NCBI GenBank assembly: GCA_023249275.1
Contig: JAHFCV010000004.1
Span: 1 to 31,309 of the forward strand
Direction: 5' to 3'
Source of the DNA: Candidatus Methanoperedens sp.
Lineage (GTDB): Archaea; Halobacteriota; Methanosarcinia; Methanosarcinales; Methanoperedenaceae
Length of the DNA: 31,309 nt
Shown: positions 29,907 to 31,309 of the stretch, piece after piece
How positions within the stretch are numbered: position 1 is the stretch's first letter
How the letters are laid out: each line of letters begins with the position of its first letter
Made by a program: the position numbers and the translations under genes
The notes under the pieces: generated by a model
The model's input: the letters and a program-made list of their open reading frames with translations, nothing else
Database searches by the model: none
What the model was told of the DNA's origin: nothing

Positions 29907-31309
29907 ATTAAACGCTGACCAACAGGCATATCTTATTGAAAAATTCGGCGGCAGGCTGACATTTGACAGGACAGAACGCAAACTTTACGGGCATGACATC
30001 GCAGTCATTCCCGGCATGGTAAAGACCCTATTAGGCGATACCATTCCTGAGGCTGTTGTGCAGCCGAAAAGCGAGGCAGAGCTTATTGAACTTGTCAGGT
30101 GGGCAAATAAGGAGAAAATTCCACTCACACCCCGCGGCAAGGCGACTTCGGGCTACGGCGGGGCAATCCCGGTTAAAAAAGGTGTCGTGGTGGATTTTTA
30201 CAGGATGAAAGATGTGCTGGCTATCGACCTTAACAAACAGAGTGTGACCGTACAACCTGGAATAAGCTGGGAGCATCTGGATAAAAAACTGACGAAGAGC
30301 AATCTTACCCTGCGCCTGTATCCTACCAGCTATCCATCATCCACGGTTGGCGGCTGGCTTGCACAGGGAGGAGCGGGTATCGGGAGTTATGAGTATGGAT
30401 ACTTCCGCGAGAATGTAGTGTCAGCGAGAGTTGTGCTGCCAACGGGCGATGTCAGAAATTTCACAGGCGACAACATGAATTTGATTGCCGACGCCGAAGG
30501 CACGACAGGACTTATAACCGAAGTGACCCTGCGTATCCAGCCGCATGATGAAGTGGATGTAATTTCCATAGCATGTCCTGATGCCCATGATACACAGGGA
30601 CTGGTAAAAGCCATCATAGAAGCCCGGCTCCCTGTCTGGTCAATGGTGTTCATTAATCCCCACATGGCTGAATTAAAAAACAAGGCGCCGTTGATGGAAC
30701 AACACGGACACGCTTCAGAGGAGCGCGTGCTTCTCCCCCTGGCTTATATCCTGACACTTGCCTTCAGGGCAGTTGATTCGGGAACAATTCGCTCTGATTT
30801 AACGGAACTTGTTAAAACGTGTAAAGCTGAGATATTAAGCGACCGAATCGCAATTGAGGAATGGGAACACCGATTTAAGTTAATGGTGGTAAAGCGCCTT
30901 GGACCATCGCTCGTGCCTGCCGAGGTTATCGTGCCGCTGTCGAAACTTGGCGATGTGATGGCAGAAATAGAAAAAACGGTTAACCAGCCTGTTGTAAAAG
31001 AAGGCGTCATTATCCGAAACGGCGCGAATGATGAACCGGAAGCCGTGATTCTTGGTTTTATCCCGAGCGACCAGCGCAAGTTCAGCTACAATTTCGTGTT
31101 CGGACTGGTACTTACAATCATGAAAATCGCCGAAAAGCATGGCGGGCGCCCTTATGCAACAGGATTATATTTCCCGAAAAAAGCAGACGAGGTACTTGGC
31201 AAAGACCGTGTCCGGAAACTTCGCGCGTTTAAATCCGAAATCGACCAGGCAGGGATAATGAATCCTGGCAAGGTTCTGGGCGGGGGAATGCTGGGTACAG
31301 CCCTCAGCA
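29899..31309 (+). CDS. FAD-binding oxidoreductase, GlcD/lactate dehydrogenase type (3' end outside window)
   Basis: The frame is open to the window edge (470 codons visible). It starts MVKLNADQQAYLIEKFGGRL and shows the FAD-binding type 4 (PCMH) domain from about residue 50: PEAVVQPKSEAELIELVRWAN, then TPRGKATSGYGGAIP, TVQPGISWEHLD and TVGGWLAQGGAGIGSYEYG. The C-terminal FAD oxidase domain ends near FPKKADEVLG ... AGIMNPGKVLGGG, a common end of the GlcD-like core. Such enzymes oxidise 2-hydroxy acids such as D-lactate or glycolate. In archaea they are often fused or paired with Fe-S (CCG-domain) partners, which would lie beyond the window. The substrate cannot be read from what is visible. 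Confidence 0.93.
   Translation, partial: MVKLNADQQAYLIEKFGGRLTFDRTERKLYGHDIAVIPGMVKTLLGDTIPEAVVQPKSEAELIELVRWANKEKIPLTPRGKATSGYGGAIPVKKGVVVDFYRMKDVLAIDLNKQSVTVQPGISWEHLDKKLTKSNLTLRLYPTSYPSSTVGGWLAQGGAGIGSYEYGYFRENVVSARVVLPTGDVRNFTGDNMNLIADAEGTTGLITEVTLRIQPHDEVDVISIACPDAHDTQGLVKAIIEARLPVWSMVFINPHMAELKNKAPLMEQHGHASEERVLLPLAYILTLAFRAVDSGTIRSDLTELVKTCKAEILSDRIAIEEWEHRFKLMVVKRLGPSLVPAEVIVPLSKLGDVMAEIEKTVNQPVVKEGVIIRNGANDEPEAVILGFIPSDQRKFSYNFVFGLVLTIMKIAEKHGGRPYATGLYFPKKADEVLGKDRVRKLRAFKSEIDQAGIMNPGKVLGGGMLGTALS

Noticed and set aside
1..31309. CRISPR arrays, insertion sequences or prophage genes
   Set aside because: I saw no regularly spaced repeats of CRISPR type, no transposase or integrase, and no phage structural genes. 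The 69-base periodicity at 19137-19900 is a protein repeat, not an array with spacers.

Overview
This window reads as a chromosomal segment of a methanogen-related euryarchaeon, most plausibly an anaerobic methanotroph of the Candidatus Methanoperedens (ANME-2d) type. Archaeal markers are a single-protein Dph2 diphthamide enzyme, an Lsm (Sm-like) protein, an ATP-dependent DNA ligase of archaeal architecture, an MJ0208-like iron-sulfur flavoprotein, a UPF0248/MJ1316 protein, DUF123 and a four-subunit pyruvate:ferredoxin oxidoreductase. Ribosome binding sites match GGAGG/GGTGAT, and several genes appear leaderless behind TATA boxes. The combination with several exported multiheme c-type cytochromes fits Methanoperedens; the genus is an inference that I could not test.

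Layout. 1-2984: three tandem exported multiheme cytochromes, the first cut by the window edge and carrying at least 16 heme motifs. 2981-5372 (minus): dph2, an S4/FtsJ-like RNA methyltransferase and a membrane zinc-ribbon protein. 5615-5703: tRNA-Ser(CGA). 6040-9238 (plus): adenine deaminase, a ferredoxin-flavoprotein, and an lsm gene with a small winged-helix protein carrying a cysteine cluster. 9358-12730 (minus): DNA ligase, small membrane proteins, an anchored pentaheme cytochrome with a clear terminator, and UPF0248. 12837-12921: tRNA-Leu(TAG). 12983-16097: DUF123, argC, a CBS protein and argJ. 16098-17583: divergent DUF2283 and a trans-sulfuration PLP enzyme. 17595-19973: a MntA-HepT toxin-antitoxin pair divergent from a membrane protein built largely of 23-residue repeats. 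19979-22834: the por operon. 22922-29711 (minus): a CPBP protease, a decayed EamA fragment, a trehalose-phosphate synthase/phosphatase fusion, an MscS channel with a problematic start, an intact EamA-like protein, a hypothetical protein, a macro-domain protein and a four-helix membrane protein. 29899-end: an FAD-linked oxidase, cut by the window edge.

How they work together. The cytochromes suit extracellular electron transfer. The por operon links acetyl-CoA and pyruvate via ferredoxin. argC/argJ belong to the cyclic arginine route. The trehalose synthase and MscS form a plausible osmotic-stress pair, now flanked by an intact and a decayed copy of one EamA-type gene. The points most worth a second look are the 23-residue-repeat membrane protein beside MntA-HepT, the EamA remnant, the missing MscS start codon, the small Cys-cluster winged-helix protein after lsm, and the sequon-dense cytochromes.
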